Source: Duganella sacchari (GTDB lineage: Bacteria > Pseudomonadota > Gammaproteobacteria > Burkholderiales > Burkholderiaceae_D). Taken from it: a DNA stretch of 64,000 nt. The position numbers were made by a program, and so were the translations under genes. Of this stretch, positions 26,858 to 34,081 are shown in pieces (the stretch's first letter is position 1; every line of letters begins with the position of its first letter). The notes below the pieces were generated by a model. The model was not told the origin of the DNA, did no database searches, and was given only the letters and a program-made list of their open reading frames with translations. The stretch spans positions 186,001 through 250,000 of the forward strand of contig NZ_FRCX01000008.1 in assembly GCF_900143065.1 (NCBI RefSeq), written 5' to 3'.

Positions 26858-28465
26858 TTAACGTTTTACTTTGCTGAAGGCGTCGCCGGCCTTCCAGGTT
26901 TGCATTTTCGGCGCGTTGGCCACTTCATAGCCCAGGTTCAGCGTGAACTGCGCCTGCTGCACCATGCCCGCCAGGTCCCAGTCGGCGTGGTATTCATCGC
27001 TGGGCTGGTGGTAGTCTTGTTTGAACGCCATGAGGCGTGCGCGCGACTTGTCCTGGTCCTTGACGAAGTCAAAGTAGCCATCGCCCGAGAACACGGCCGA
27101 GCCGACATTAAACGCCGGCACGCCCGCCTTGGCAAAGCTGAAGTGGTCGGCGCGGAAGTAGGCGCCCGACAGGTCGGGAATCGCCGGCGCCAGTTTCAGG
27201 CCCATCTTTTTGGCCACCACGGCGGCCGCATCGTACAGGCTGCTGCGCTCGGCGCCGGCCACGCCGATGTCGCGGGTTGTGCCGACGAAGTTCATGCTGT
27301 CCAGGTTGAGGTCGGCCGTGGTCTTGTCCAATGGCCAGGCCGGGTTGCGGATGTAGGCGATGCTGCCGAGGAAGCCGGTTTCCTCGCCGGCTGGCCACAG
27401 GAACACCTGGCTGCGCCTGGCCGGATGTTTGACGGCTTCCTGCGCCATGGCCAGCAGCGCGGCGACGCCGGAGGCATTGTCGATGGCGCCGTTCCAGATA
27501 TTGTCGCCCTGTTTGTTCTCGTCGATGCCCAGGTGGTCCCAGTGGGCCGAGTAGACCACGGCTTCGGCTTTCAGTCTGGCGTCCGTGCCGGGCACGATGC
27601 CGACCACGTTGTACTGCTCGATCTGGCGGATCTTGCTGTTGACTTCCGCGTGCATGGTCAGCTTGAGGTCGACCGGACGGAAGTCGCGGCGCTCGGCGGC
27701 GGCGCGCAGCTGGTCAAGATCAAAGCCACTGGCGGCAAACAGGGCGCGCGCCGTGTCTTCCTGCAGCCAGCCTTCCAGCGGATTGCCGCTGCCGGCCAGG
27801 TGGAAGCGCTCGTGCGCAAAGCTGGTGGCGGGCACGCTCCAGTCATACGAGGCCGATGGCGTGGTGTGGATCAGCAGCACGCCGGCCGCGCCCTGGCGTA
27901 CCGCCTCTTCATACTTGTACATCCAGCGGCCATAGTAGGTGTAGGCCTTGCCGGCAAAGCGGTTGGGTTCTTCGGCGGTGGGCTGCGGATCGTTGACCAT
28001 CATGACCAGCACCTTGCCCTTCAGGTCCATGCCCTTGTAGTCGTCCCATTTTTCTTCCGGGGCGACCGCGCCGTAGCCGACAAACACCACCGGCGCGTCG
28101 ATGTTGACGTGCTCCTTGCCGCCCATGGTGCCGATCAGGATGTCGTTGCCGGTGGCGGGCGACAGCGTCTTGCCGCCCGCTGTGGTGAAGCGCGCGAAGC
28201 TGCCCGGCAGCAGCTTGCTGCCTTCAGCCTTGACCAGCTGGCGGTAGCTGCCATCAGCCAGCGGTTTCAGGCCCAGCACGGCCGCTTGCGTTTCCAGGTA
28301 GCGCACGGTGAGGTCGCCGCCGCGCTGGCCCGTGCCGCGGCCTTCGAACAAATCATCGGCCAGCAGCGACAGGTGCGCGCGTAATGGTGCTTCGGCGACA
28401 ACAGGTTGCTGGGCGTGAGCTTGCAGGGCGAGGCCGGCAGCCAGGGCGATAACTGGAAGACGCAT
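26858..28465 (-). CDS. M28 family metallopeptidase with PA domain
   Basis: The enzyme has 535 residues and a signal peptide ending at AHAQ (residue 19). A protease-associated domain (about 110-250) is inserted before the zinc peptidase core. Visible metal and catalytic residues are His308 and Asp310 (SAHWDHLG), Asp329 (AIDNASG) and Glu361-Glu362 (AGEETG). M28 enzymes are aminopeptidases or carboxypeptidases that use two zinc ions; this one should act in the periplasm or outside the cell. It is monocistronic. Confidence 0.9.
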   Translation of the reverse strand: MRLPVIALAAGLALQAHAQQPVVAEAPLRAHLSLLADDLFEGRGTGQRGGDLTVRYLETQAAVLGLKPLADGSYRQLVKAEGSKLLPGSFARFTTAGGKTLSPATGNDILIGTMGGKEHVNIDAPVVFVGYGAVAPEEKWDDYKGMDLKGKVLVMMVNDPQPTAEEPNRFAGKAYTYYGRWMYKYEEAVRQGAAGVLLIHTTPSASYDWSVPATSFAHERFHLAGSGNPLEGWLQEDTARALFAASGFDLDQLRAAAERRDFRPVDLKLTMHAEVNSKIRQIEQYNVVGIVPGTDARLKAEAVVYSAHWDHLGIDENKQGDNIWNGAIDNASGVAALLAMAQEAVKHPARRSQVFLWPAGEETGFLGSIAYIRNPAWPLDKTTADLNLDSMNFVGTTRDIGVAGAERSSLYDAAAVVAKKMGLKLAPAIPDLSGAYFRADHFSFAKAGVPAFNVGSAVFSGDGYFDFVKDQDKSRARLMAFKQDYHQPSDEYHADWDLAGMVQQAQFTLNLGYEVANAPKMQTWKAGDAFSKVKR

Positions 28466-28530
28466 GTTTACTCCATAGTGTGGTGCAGAAGGCGGTAATC
28501 TTACTGTAAATCACAAACTAAAGGAGACCT

Positions 28531-29334
28531 ATGCAGACCATCATTCTCACCGGCGCTTCGGATGGCATTGGCGCAGAAATCGCGCGTCAGCTGGCGCGCC
28601 AGCATGGCAATGGCGTGGCGCTGGTGCTGGCGGCGCGCAACGCGGCAATGCTGGAGCAGGTGGCGGCGCAGTGTGCCGCATCCGGTGCGCAGACGCTGGT
28701 GGTGCCGACCGATGTGTCGGTGCAGGCGCAGTGCGTGGCGCTGATCGACGCTTGCGTGGCGCGCTTTGGCCGCATCGATGGACTGATAAACAACGCCGGC
28801 CGTTCGGCACATGCGCTGTTCTCGGAGGTGGAGAACCTTGCATGGTACGAGGAGCTGATGCGGATTAATCTGTGGGGCAGCGTCTGGTGCACGCATGCGG
28901 CGCTGCCTTACCTGAAGCAGTCGCGCGGCAGCATTGTGGCGGTGTCGTCGCTGGCGGGCCTGGTGGGCGTGCCAGGGCGCACCGCCTACAGCGCCACCAA
29001 GTTTGCCATGGGTGGTTTCTTTGAAGCGCTGCGGATTGAGATGAAGCCATACGGTGTCAGCGTGACCACGGCCTATCCAGGCGTGGTGGCAACGCAGATA
29101 CGCCATCGCGGCTTCAATGCGGCCGGTGCCCAGTTGGGCAGCAGCAGCCTCAAAGAAGACAAGGCGATGCCCGTGGAGCAGTGTGCCGCACTCATTGTCG
29201 AGGGCATGGCGTCGCGCCGCCGCGAGGTGGTGATGTCGGCCAAAGGCAAGCTGGGTCGCTGGATGAAACTCATCGCCCCGGGGCTGGTGGAGAAGATGGC
29301 GCTGGCAGCGCTCAAGGACGAGGTAAAACCTTGA
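28531..29334 (+). CDS. SDR family oxidoreductase
   Basis: The protein has 267 residues. The Rossmann motif TGASDGIG, NNAG, and the catalytic Ser and YSATK Tyr-Lys are all present. The C-terminal region (VVMSAKGKLGRWMKLIAPGLVEKMA) resembles short-chain dehydrogenases that act on lipids or retinol-like substrates. The cofactor is NAD(P)H; the substrate is unknown. AAAGGAGACCT precedes the ATG. A 57-codon membrane ORF follows 33 bases later. Confidence 0.9.
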   Translation: MQTIILTGASDGIGAEIARQLARQHGNGVALVLAARNAAMLEQVAAQCAASGAQTLVVPTDVSVQAQCVALIDACVARFGRIDGLINNAGRSAHALFSEVENLAWYEELMRINLWGSVWCTHAALPYLKQSRGSIVAVSSLAGLVGVPGRTAYSATKFAMGGFFEALRIEMKPYGVSVTTAYPGVVATQIRHRGFNAAGAQLGSSSLKEDKAMPVEQCAALIVEGMASRRREVVMSAKGKLGRWMKLIAPGLVEKMALAALKDEVKP

Positions 29335-29367
29335 TTGTCTTATTGACAAAGCCAGGTCCAGCGCCAT

Positions 29368-29541
29368 ATGCCAGCCATGTGGAAATTCAAACTCAACTGG
29401 CGACGACCTTTATTCTACCTGCTGCTGCCGGTATTTCTGGTCATGGTACTGCTGGGGATCCCGCTGCCAGTGGCGCCGCCACCGGCCACCAGGCCGGCAC
29501 AGGAGCAGTCCGATACGGTGCGTAAAAAGAAGGAAGACTAA
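29368..29541 (+). CDS. small single-pass membrane protein
   Basis: This short ORF encodes 57 residues: a basic N-terminus (KFKLNWRRP), one membrane helix (LFYLLLPVFLVMVLLG, about 15-30), a Pro-rich stretch and a charged tail (RKKKED). Basic residues before the helix predict an inside N-terminus. It lies 33 bases after the SDR gene, possibly in the same transcript. A second in-frame ATG at 29377 would give 54 residues. The ribosome site is weak, so confidence is moderate. Confidence 0.55.
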   Translation: MPAMWKFKLNWRRPLFYLLLPVFLVMVLLGIPLPVAPPPATRPAQEQSDTVRKKKED

Positions 29542-29672
29542 GACCTTGTGCCCTGATCGGTAGTGATTGTAAGAAATTGTAATGGCCGTCAACTGGGTGA
29601 TCGGCCATCGCGTTTTTTGCTCATGCGACACAGGAATTGTCCTGATGCCGAAACTCCGAAAAGGAATTAATC

Positions 29673-29942
29673 ATGTCCAAAGTAATCGCTACTCTGATCG
29701 CCGGCCTGTTCGCAACCGCAGCATTCGCTCAAGCGCCTGCCACCCCTGCAGCCGCACCTGAAGCCAAACCGGCCGTAGCGGAAAAAACCGCAGCGAAACC
29801 AGCCGCCAAACACAAAGCCCATCACAACAAGGCTAAAGAATCCAAGACTGCGGAAGCCAAACCAGCCACCGCAGCAGCACCAGCACCAGCACCAGCACCA
29901 GCCGCCAATCCAGCGGTAGCCGCAGCACCAGCAGTCAAGTAA
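29673..29942 (+). CDS. small exported Ala/Pro/Lys-rich protein, copy 1
   Basis: The 89-residue protein has a signal peptide (MSKVIATLIAGLFATAAFAQ) and a low-complexity mature part rich in Ala, Pro and Lys with KHKAHHNKAKE in the centre. It resembles histone-like or periplasmic acid-shock-type repeats but belongs to no family I can name. The next gene is a diverged tandem copy with nearly the same leader. AAAGGAATT precedes the ATG. Confidence 0.8.
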   Translation: MSKVIATLIAGLFATAAFAQAPATPAAAPEAKPAVAEKTAAKPAAKHKAHHNKAKESKTAEAKPATAAAPAPAPAPAANPAVAAAPAVK

Positions 29943-29992
29943 TTAACGATATAAACCGTATAAACTAAATTTGCCAAATCGAGGATTGAATC

Positions 29993-30241
29993 ATGAAAAA
30001 AGTTATCGCTACCCTGATCGCCGGCCTGTTCGCTTCCGCTGCTTTCGCTCAAGCTCCAGCCGCTTCGGCATCCGCATCCGCCGCCGCTTCGGTGCCAGCA
30101 GCATCGGCTCCGGCAGCATCGGCACCAGCTGCCAAGAAAGCCAGCAAGCATCACAAGAAAGAGAAAGCCGCCAGCGCCTCGGCATCGGCAACTGCTTCGA
30201 CCCCAGCGCCAGCCGCTTCAGCACCAGCTGCCAGCAAGTAA
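29993..30241 (+). CDS. small exported Ala/Ser-rich protein, copy 2
   Basis: The 82-residue protein shares the signal peptide of its neighbour almost exactly (MKKVIATLIAGLFASAAFAQ). The mature part is Ala/Ser/Pro-rich with a short basic centre (KKASKHHKKEK). Signal peptides and basic centres align while the low-complexity arms differ, so a tandem duplication with drift is likely. They are 50 bases apart and probably co-transcribed. Function is unknown; a periplasmic stress or acid-resistance role (compare Asr) is only a guess. Confidence 0.8.
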   Translation: MKKVIATLIAGLFASAAFAQAPAASASASAAASVPAASAPAASAPAAKKASKHHKKEKAASASASATASTPAPAASAPAASK

Positions 30242-30261
30242 TTTAAGCTAGTGCCGGACGT

Positions 30262-30326
30262 ACCGCCCCGGACCCTTCGGGCCTGGGCGGTGCAAGAGAG
30301 AAGACGGATTCCACCTCCGTCTTCTC
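30262..30326. other. two consecutive hairpins between convergent genes
   Basis: The first hairpin is ACCGCCC/GGGCGGT (30262-30268 with 30285-30291) with inner GC pairs. The second is a perfect 11-bp stem, GAGAAGACGGA (30298-30308) with TCCGTCTTCTC (30316-30326). They lie between the small exported proteins and a convergent hydrolase. No T-run follows on either strand, so they are probably 3'-end stabilisers or weak bidirectional terminators. Confidence 0.5.
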
Positions 30327-30352
30327 TGCGTTACGTTAACCGATTCAACGAT

Positions 30353-31336
30353 TCAATTCCTCTGCAGTTCCTCCAGAAGGGTGCGATGGAAGACCACCGG
30401 GTCTTCCATCTGTGGCGTATGTCCCAAGCCCTTGAACTCCACAAGCCGCGCCTGCGGTATCCTGTTCGCCGTCTCCTTGCCCAGCACATCGTAATGGCCC
30501 AGCTTCGCCTTGACGTCCGGCGGCGCAACATCCTTGCCGATGGCGGTGGTGTCGGCGGTGCCGATCAGCAGCGTAGTGGGCACCTTGAGCAGCGCGAATT
30601 CGTAGACCACCGGCTGTGTGAAGATCATGTCGTAGATCAGCGCGGAATTCCACGCCACCAGTTTGTGGCCCGGACCGGCGTTCAGGCCGGCCAGCATGTC
30701 CACCCATTTTTCGTACTCGGGCTTCCAGTTGCCGCTGTAGTAGGTAGCGCGTTCGTAGGCGCGCACGCTGTCGGCCGACAGTTTCAGTTCGCGCGCATAC
30801 CATTGATCGACGCTGGGAGCGGGCACGCCCAGCGCTTTCCAGTCTTCCAGTCCGATCGGATTGACCAGCACCAGGCGCGAAACGGCCTCCGGGTACATCA
30901 GCGCATAGCGTGTGCCCAGCATGCCGCCGGTGGAATGGCCGATCACGATGGCTTGTTTGATGCCGAGGTTTTTCAGCAGTCCGTCCGTATTGGCTGCCAG
31001 CTGCTGGAAGCTGTACTGGTAGTGCTCCGGCTTGGACGAAGCGCAGAACCCGATCTGGTCCGGCGCCACGACGCGGTAGCCGGCCCTGGTCAAGTCGGTG
31101 ATGGTTTGTTCCCACGTCGCGCCGCAGAAGTTCTTGCCGTGCAGGAGAAGCGCAGTCTTGCCATTGGCCGCTCCGGTCGGCGCGATGTCCATGTAGGCCA
31201 TCTGCAGGTTCAGGCCCTGCGAGGCGAAACTGTACTTGTGGACTGGATGCGGATAGGTGAAACCTTCCAGCTGTGGGCCATATGTGGCGGCGGACGCGGT
31301 GCCGGCGAAGAGGGCGGCGGCGAGGAGGATACGCAT
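30353..31336 (-). CDS. exported alpha/beta hydrolase
   Basis: The protein has 327 residues and a signal peptide (MRILLAAALFAGTASA). The oxyanion motif is LLLHGKNFCG (64-73) and the nucleophile elbow is GHSTGG with Ser135. A late catalytic His in GLGHTPQMEDP completes the triad. The fold is that of serine hydrolases such as chloroperoxidase-like esterases; the substrate is unknown. It should act in the periplasm. The ATG at 31336 follows GGAG; the longer frame lacks a signal peptide at its N-terminus. A TATAGT -10 box lies about 25 bases upstream. Confidence 0.87.
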   Translation of the reverse strand: MRILLAAALFAGTASAATYGPQLEGFTYPHPVHKYSFASQGLNLQMAYMDIAPTGAANGKTALLLHGKNFCGATWEQTITDLTRAGYRVVAPDQIGFCASSKPEHYQYSFQQLAANTDGLLKNLGIKQAIVIGHSTGGMLGTRYALMYPEAVSRLVLVNPIGLEDWKALGVPAPSVDQWYARELKLSADSVRAYERATYYSGNWKPEYEKWVDMLAGLNAGPGHKLVAWNSALIYDMIFTQPVVYEFALLKVPTTLLIGTADTTAIGKDVAPPDVKAKLGHYDVLGKETANRIPQARLVEFKGLGHTPQMEDPVVFHRTLLEELQRN

Positions 31337-31490
31337 GGGATGTGCTCCGGAAACGACAAAGTCTTCACTATAGGCTGCCCGCAAAAAGCCTGCATTTCAG
31401 CGTGAAATCATGTAAAAAACCGCCTGTTCGGCCCAGACAGAGTAAACTACGCGACAATTTCTTTCGCAATTAGGCGATTCGAACAATTTT

Positions 31491-33710
31491 GTGAGTGACG
31501 CCATGTCTGCATCCCCAGTATCCCCAATTGCCCTTTTTTCCGACCTCGATCTTGGCGCGCCGCTGCTTAAAGCGCTCAATGACGTCGGCTACGAGTCGCC
31601 ATCGCCTATCCAGGCCGCGACCATCCCCCTGCTGCTGAATAACCAGGACGTGCTGGGCCAGGCCCAGACCGGTACCGGTAAAACCGCTGCCTTTGCGCTG
31701 CCGATCCTGGCGCGCATCGATATCAAACAGACCACGCCGCAGGCGCTGGTGCTGGCGCCGACGCGCGAACTGGCGATCCAGGTCGCCGAGGCGTTCCAGA
31801 CCTACGCCGCCCATATCCCTGGCTTTCACGTGCTGCCGATCTACGGTGGCCAGAGCTACGGCCCGCAGCTGTCGGCGCTGCGCCGCGGCGTGCATGTCGT
31901 GGTCGGCACCCCAGGCCGCGTGATCGACCACCTGGACAAGGGTTCGCTGGACCTGTCCAAGCTGAAGACGCTGGTGCTGGACGAAGCCGACGAAATGCTG
32001 CGCATGGGCTTTATCGACGACGTCGAACGCATCCTGCAAGAGACGCCGGAGTCGCGCCAGACCACGCTGTTCTCGGCCACCATGCCATCGGCGATCCGCC
32101 GCATTGCCAATACCTATCTGCGCAATCCGAAGGAAATCACGGTGGCGGCCAAGACCGGCACCAATGAAAACATCCGCCAGCGCTACTGGCTGGTGTCCGG
32201 CATGCACAAGCTCGACGCGCTGACCCGCATCCTGGAAGCCGAGAACTTCGACGGCATGATCGTTTTCTCGCGCACCAAGCTGGGTACCGAGGAACTCGCG
32301 CAGAAGCTGCAGGCGCGTGGCTTCTCGGCCGCCGCCATCAACGGCGACATCCAGCAGGCGCAGCGCGAGCGCACCGTGCAGATGCTCAAGGACGGCAAAA
32401 TCGACATCCTGGTGGCGACCGACGTTGCCGCCCGTGGCCTGGACGTGGAGCGCATCTCGCACGTGGTCAACTACGACGTGCCGCACGATCCGGAAAGCTA
32501 CACCCACCGTATCGGCCGTACCGGCCGCGCCGGCCGTAGCGGCGAGGCGATCCTGTTCATCACGCCACGTGAAAAAGGCCTGCTGAAGATGATCGAACGC
32601 GCTACGCGCCAGCCGATCGGCCAGCTGGAACTGCCGACTATCCAGGCGGTCAACGATGTGCGTATCGCCAAGTTCAAGCAGCAGATTACCGACACGCTGG
32701 CAGAAGGCGGCCTGGAACAGTTCCAGTCGCTGATCGAGGCCTTCGAGCAGGAACACAATGTGCCTGCGCTGGAAATCGCCGCCGCGCTGGCCAAGCTGGC
32801 GCGTGGCGACGTGCCGCTGCTGCTGGATAAAAAACAGCAGACCCAGTGGGAAGAGCGTCCGGCGCGCGCCAGCGCATCGTTCGACCGTCCGGAACGCGGC
32901 GACCGCTTTGACCGCGGCGACCGTGGTGACCGTCCTGACCGCAGCGAGCGTTTCGGCAAGAAGGAACGCATCCCGCGCGAGTCCGAGCCAGGCATGCGCA
33001 CCTACCGCATCGAAGTGGGCTACCAGCATGGCGTCAAGCCGGGCAACATCGTTGGTGCGATTGCCAACGAAGGTGGCATCGACTCCAAGAACATTGGCCG
33101 CATCGAGATCTTTGACGACTTCACCGTGCTGGATATGCCGGACACGCTGAGCCGCGAAGCGCTGGAGCTGATGGGCGGTATCCGTGTCGCCGGCCAGGCA
33201 CTGCGCATCAGCGTGGATGGCGAAGGTGCGCCGGCGCCGGCGCCAGCCTCCGCGCCAGCCCGCGCTGCCAAGCCAGTGCCGGCCCGCCCCGCCAAGCCAG
33301 CCGGTTCGCCGCTGGACAAGACGGTGCGCGCCGCTGCGGAAGATGTGGAAGAAGCGCCGGCCAAGAAGAAAAAAGACAAGCCAAACAAAGTCTCCGTGCC
33401 GATGACGGCTTTCCGCGTTGAAGTGGGCCGTGCCAACGAAATCACGCCAGCCAACATCGTCGGCGCCATCGCCAACGAAACCGGCCTGGAAGCCAAGTAC
33501 ATCGGCCGCATCGAGATCTTCGATAACCACACCATGCTGGAACTGCCGGACGGTATGCCGGAAGACATGTTCCGCAACCTGGGCAAGGTCTGGGTCGGCG
33601 GTGCGCAGCTGAAGATCAGCCAGGCTGACCGCATGCCGCCGGAATCGGGCAAGCACACGCCGCCGAAGAAACCGGCGCCGGGCGCCAAGCCGAAGTCGAA
33701 GAAGTACTAA
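31491..33710 (+). CDS. deaD: DEAD-box RNA helicase with two DbpA-type RNA-binding domains
   Basis: The protein has 739 residues. The helicase core has the Q motif, Walker A AQTGTGKT, PTRELA, DEAD in VLDEADEML, SAT in FSATMP and HRIGRTGRAGR. It is then extended by an Arg/Asp-rich linker and two DbpA-like RNA-binding domains. The first spans about 500-575 (TYRIEVGYQHGVKPGNIVGA) and the second about 640-710 (AFRVEVGRANEITPANIVGA). CsdA/DeaD relatives usually carry one such domain, so an internal duplication is likely. Such enzymes unwind structured RNA in ribosome assembly and cold adaptation. The start is either GTG at 31491 or ATG at 31503; no ribosome site is clear. A terminator follows. Confidence 0.9.
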   Translation: MSDAMSASPVSPIALFSDLDLGAPLLKALNDVGYESPSPIQAATIPLLLNNQDVLGQAQTGTGKTAAFALPILARIDIKQTTPQALVLAPTRELAIQVAEAFQTYAAHIPGFHVLPIYGGQSYGPQLSALRRGVHVVVGTPGRVIDHLDKGSLDLSKLKTLVLDEADEMLRMGFIDDVERILQETPESRQTTLFSATMPSAIRRIANTYLRNPKEITVAAKTGTNENIRQRYWLVSGMHKLDALTRILEAENFDGMIVFSRTKLGTEELAQKLQARGFSAAAINGDIQQAQRERTVQMLKDGKIDILVATDVAARGLDVERISHVVNYDVPHDPESYTHRIGRTGRAGRSGEAILFITPREKGLLKMIERATRQPIGQLELPTIQAVNDVRIAKFKQQITDTLAEGGLEQFQSLIEAFEQEHNVPALEIAAALAKLARGDVPLLLDKKQQTQWEERPARASASFDRPERGDRFDRGDRGDRPDRSERFGKKERIPRESEPGMRTYRIEVGYQHGVKPGNIVGAIANEGGIDSKNIGRIEIFDDFTVLDMPDTLSREALELMGGIRVAGQALRISVDGEGAPAPAPASAPARAAKPVPARPAKPAGSPLDKTVRAAAEDVEEAPAKKKKDKPNKVSVPMTAFRVEVGRANEITPANIVGAIANETGLEAKYIGRIEIFDNHTMLELPDGMPEDMFRNLGKVWVGGAQLKISQADRMPPESGKHTPPKKPAPGAKPKSKKY

Positions 33711-33716
33711 ACACCA

Positions 33717-33738
33717 CGGGGCCGCAAGGCCCCGTTTT
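33717..33738 (+). terminator. terminator after deaD
   Basis: CGGGGCC (33717-33723) and GGCCCCG (33728-33734) form a 7-bp GC stem with a GCAA loop, followed by TTTT. It sits 6 bases after the stop codon. Confidence 0.8.
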
Positions 33739-33934
33739 CATTCCTGCCTCTGCACACGTGCGGTGCTGCATTGCACCAAAACAAAGCTTAACGTGTCTGA
33801 AATACTGACCTCCCAGCACTGTTGTCATAGTAGAAGGTAGCTGGCCCGCTTATTGCATCGGTGTCAGTACATTGTGATAAACGGCGGCGGCATGAGCGCC
33901 TCGACCTGGAGACGTTAAGCGTGGGAGCAGGGCA

Positions 33935-34081
33935 ATGACTTCATTCAGGAAGCTGTGGACGGCCTTTGTTGATGCGCTCAAGCCGCAGATGCTGCGCGAG
34001 AGACATCCTGTTGCGCTGCATTCGATTTATGTTGATACGCGACCATTCAAGGTCGCTACGCTCTCATCCCGGGAGCGCTAA
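33935..34081 (+). CDS. 48-codon ORF coupled to transposase-like gene
   Basis: The ORF begins MTSFRKLWTAFVDALKPQ and ends SSRER. Its stop TAA (34079-34081) overlaps the ATG of the next gene (34081) as TAATG, a classic translational coupling. A GGGAG lies upstream of the start. It is basic and has no signal peptide or known motif. In Tn7-like elements the gene before tnsB is tnsA, but this peptide is far too short for TnsA and I see no endonuclease motif. It may be a remnant or an accessory peptide. The coupling is the main support that it is translated. Confidence 0.5.
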   Translation: MTSFRKLWTAFVDALKPQMLRERHPVALHSIYVDTRPFKVATLSSRER

